Source of the DNA: Nansenia antarctica
Lineage: Eukaryota; Chordata; Actinopteri; Argentiniformes; Microstomatidae
DNA length: 64,000 bases
Assembly: GCA_963989245.1 (NCBI GenBank)
Contig: OZ022349.1
Coordinates: 25,373,651 to 25,437,650, forward strand
Reading direction: 5' to 3'
Position 1 is the stretch's first letter. Each line of letters starts with the position of its first letter. Shown here piece by piece: positions 61,887-64,000 of this stretch. The translations under genes were made by a program, and so were the position numbers. The notes beneath the pieces are model-generated. The model was not told the DNA's origin and searched no databases. It worked only from the letters and a program-made list of their open reading frames with translations.

Positions 61887-63907
61887 ATGGATCGTCCGCC
61901 GCCTATGGAGAAGTTCCTCCGGGACGCCTGCCGCTGCGACTTCCAAGCAGCGGAGGACAACCTCCTAACGCTGTCCTCCCGGGCTTAGATAAGTGGGGAG
62001 AACCACTCACAGGCAGGGCGCCAGTGAAGGCGTTCCTGCCCTTTACCAGAGTGGAGGGGCTCGCGGAGGGGATGACCGACGGCTCCCCGCCGCTCGAACC
62101 AGCGCTAGCCGCCTACTTGGTACCGGGGTCCAGCGCCTGGTCGGTGCCTAAAAAACCTATGCTGCCCAACCAGCGTGACAGGTTTAACGCCACCCTGGTA
62201 GACAAGAGCTACGCTCTCGGTGCGCAGGCGGCGGCAGCGGCGAATAACATCGCCGTGTTCAACGCCGCCATTGCGAAAATCACCACAGACCGACCCAACG
62301 GTCTGTCTGCAGCGGAGGCGGAGCTTCTGAGCAAGCTCAGTGCCGCGACGATGTACCTGGCCCAGGGCGTCGCGGTTTGTGGGGGTCGCCTGATGGCAAA
62401 CGCGGTGGTGCAGCAGCGACAGATGTGGCTGTCTCTCACCACCATGACCGGGGCGGACCGGATGGCCCTACTGAATGCTCCAATAGAGAGACAAGGGCTA
62501 TTCGGTCCCGCCATGGACACCATGACGAAATGCCTGGCCGCGATGGAGGAGGCTAAGAAGCACCTTGCCAGCCACCTCCCCCTCCAGCGACCCTCCACCT
62601 CTTCTTCTTCCGCCGTGGTGACGACTAGACCGTCAACGGCTGCGAAACGGAGGTTTCGGCGTGATGCGGCACTGGCTCTACCTCTACCGACGGAGCCATG
62701 CCCCACTCGGCATCCACAGCCCCCGCCGCTGACCACTGGGAGGGCCCGCTACGGCCCCCCACGGCAGCGTGGCCCGGTTTCACTGGCGGAGGGGTCGGTA
62801 ATGACCCCACCACCGGTTTCCTCTTCATGGCTGCTACCTCATAAAGAGGCAAAAGAAGGAAAATCCCCACCTTACTTTTTCAGTAAAGGAGATTTTCCCA
62901 TGTTATCTACCAGAGCGGAGACCCGCCTGCCTTGTCGGAGCGTGGTCCAATCGCTACCGGTTAGAAACAAAGCGGAGACTGGCCCAGCTTACCAGCGTGT
63001 GGCCAGCTCTCTGCCTAACAGACTTACCCCTATCACGACACGAAGCGGGTTAAACACCCCTGTCTGTAGCCGTATAGAGGGACCGTTATCTACCAGAGCG
63101 GAGACCCGCCTGCCTTATCAGGGCGTGGTCCAATCGCTACCGGTTAGAAACAAAGCGGAGACTGGCCCAGCTTACCAGCGTGTGGCCAGCTCTCTGCCTA
63201 ACGGACTTACCCCTATCACGACACAAAGGGGGTTAAACACCCCTGTCTGTAGCCGTATAGAGGGACCGTTATTTACATCAAAAACCCCTCCATGTCTATC
63301 AGGATCTGGCCCAGCTCATGAGCGTGCGGCCGGTTCTTTGATTATCAGGCATAATAAACCTGCGTCAATAAAGGGCATTGTTACACATAACAAACGCTCT
63401 TTACAGACGGCAGCCCATCCCTTTCGAAATGACCCCACCTTGGGCTGTGCCAGCTCCTCGGTGTGCAGCGGCGGCTGGGGTCATACAGAAATTCAAGCTT
63501 TTTCTGTCGACTACACTACAACAGACGGCCCAGCCGCTGTCGTTGCGTTATGCAGAATGGCTAGAAGGGGCAGGTATGCTGTCGGGCTGGCTGGACAGGA
63601 CATTGAGGAGGGGATATGCACTACAGTTCATTCAGCCTCCTCCGCCCTTCAGGGGCGTGAGAGAGACTGTTTTGTCCTGCCCGATAAAGACACGTGCGCT
63701 CCAGGAGGAGATTACGAATCTCCTAACAAAGGGCGCAGTGACAATGGTTCCGAGGGACCAGTGGGACATGGGGTGGTACTCCCCGTATTTCCTTGTCCCA
63801 AAGAAATCCGGAGGCATGAGACCCATACTAGATTTAAGGGTCCTCAACGAGAGAGTGGCGAAACGCCCCTTTCGTATGTTGACGACGAGGCGCCTTCTGT
63901 CTTGTAA
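61887..63907 (+). pseudogene. DIRS-like gag, with a 1-base deletion near 61985
   Basis: Starts ATG at 61887 (MDRPPPMEKFLRDACRCDF) and hits TAG at 61986-61988. The frame at 61989 onward carries on without a gap in sense (DKWGEPLTGRAP..., then AFLPFTRVEGLAEGM), so one T has been lost and the product would be truncated at 33 residues. The main part has a helical region (AQAAAAANNIAVFNAAI ... TMYLAQGVAVCGGRLMANAV) and a basic, Pro-rich region. Residues encoded by 62902-63084 and 63085-63267 are a 61-residue tandem duplication (SLPVRNKAETGPAYQRVASS in both). From about 63430 the pol frame overlaps, so the end of the gag frame is probably not meaningful beyond about 63500. Confidence 0.75.
62902..63267 (+). 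repeat. Tandem 183-bp duplication in gag
   Basis: Two units of 183 bp (62902-63084 and 63085-63267) with few differences (TTGTCGGAGC/TTATCAGGGC, CGAAGCGGG/CAAAGGGGG). A multiple of three, so the frame is kept. Confidence 0.92.
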
Positions 63908-64000
63908 ACAGAAGGGCGACTACGGAATCAGCATAGACCTGAGGGACGCGTATTTTCATGTGCCAATCACAGAGAGGCACAGGAAATTTCTATGTTTTGC
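63429..64000 (+). CDS. DIRS-like reverse transcriptase, N-terminal part (open at window end)
   Basis: An open frame from ATG at 63429 (MTPPWAVPAPRCAAAAG) with no stop to 64000, in another frame than gag and overlapping it. It reads LRYAEWLEGAGMLSGWLDRT, GYALQFIQPPPPFRGVRETV, LQEEITNLLTKGAVTMVPRD, WYSPYFLVPKKSGGMRPILD, LRVLNERVAKRPFRMLTTRR, then GDYGISIDLRDAYFHVPITE. The SIDLRDAYFH segment is RT motif A with its catalytic Asp. It makes cDNA of the element RNA; RNase H, methyltransferase-like and tyrosine recombinase parts expected in the family are outside the window. No defect seen in the visible part. Confidence 0.88.
   Translation, partial: MTPPWAVPAPRCAAAAGVIQKFKLFLSTTLQQTAQPLSLRYAEWLEGAGMLSGWLDRTLRRGYALQFIQPPPPFRGVRETVLSCPIKTRALQEEITNLLTKGAVTMVPRDQWDMGWYSPYFLVPKKSGGMRPILDLRVLNERVAKRPFRMLTTRRLLSCKQKGDYGISIDLRDAYFHVPITERHRKFLCF

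Larger units (their letters stand above)
61550..64000 (+). mobile_element. DIRS-like retrotransposon, 5' part (continues past the window)
   Basis: Order: inverted repeat, TATA box, gag frame, overlapping reverse transcriptase frame. The RT sequence (YFLVPKKSGGMRPILDLRVL, SIDLRDAYFHVPITERHRKF) is of the DIRS1 type. These elements integrate by a tyrosine recombinase instead of a DDE integrase; that gene would lie beyond 64000. Confidence 0.8.

Noticed and set aside
62209..62870. - strand frames opposite DIRS gag
   Set aside because: GC-rich antisense shadows with no domain.

Overview
This is vertebrate, almost certainly teleost fish, chromosomal DNA. The evidence is one spliced host gene with long introns, dense dinucleotide arrays ((GT)n, (CA)n, (TA)n), and a fish-type transposon set: hAT, Tc1/mariner, Harbinger-like, L2/Rex1/L1-like LINEs, a tRNA-derived SINE, Gypsy-like and DIRS-like retrotransposons. 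The species cannot be fixed from the sequence. No bacterial genes, CRISPR arrays, rRNA or convincing tRNA genes are present.

The one clear host gene lies on the + strand at 21827-38128. It encodes a death-associated protein kinase (DAPK/ZIPK) family serine/threonine kinase. Eight exons join without a frame break into a 276-residue catalytic domain carrying every key motif (P-loop, K42, HFD139LK, D161FG, APE). After exon 8 comes an unusual tail made of frame-neutral (phase 0) exons: a proline-rich plus coiled-coil exon duplicated in tandem (the first copy has a stop codon, the second is open, the third is truncated), then an exon of K/E-rich repeats (about 60 residues x3, then 36 residues x3), then a last K/E-rich exon ending at 38128. 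A Harbinger-like MITE separates the duplicated exons from the repeat exon.

1-4.1 kb: decayed Gypsy pol (-), a palindromic MITE, an hAT transposase N-terminal half (-), MITE ends. 4.1-20.5 kb: a composite block of LINE tails, exon-like pieces, a (GT)n array, a 20-bp minisatellite and an L2-like LINE endonuclease ORF, present twice (4096-9333 and 14638-18826). In the first copy a short stretch of LINE coding sequence has expanded into a roughly 1-kb, ~25-bp minisatellite; the second copy lacks it because of a deletion joining the two minisatellites. Non-autonomous hAT elements lie at 11.8, 13.3 and 19.6 kb. 21.8-38.1 kb: kinase gene, with introns full of MITEs, a SINE, a Tc1 split by a solo LTR, and simple repeats.

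38.2-48.4 kb: a head-to-head inverted duplication of a nuclease-like ORF. Its left arm is broken by a LINE, a Tc1 element, an hAT inside the Tc1, a second hAT inside the first, and a separate foldback insertion with a telomere-like core. 48.4-57.2 kb: LINE ends, hAT fragments, a MITE with a perfect 8-bp target duplication, and one Ig-domain-like exon. 57.9-61.0 kb: a structurally complete hAT transposon with an uninterrupted transposase ORF and a perfect target duplication. 61.5-64 kb: the 5' part of a DIRS-like retrotransposon (inverted repeat, TATA box, gag, overlapping reverse transcriptase frame) that runs off the window.
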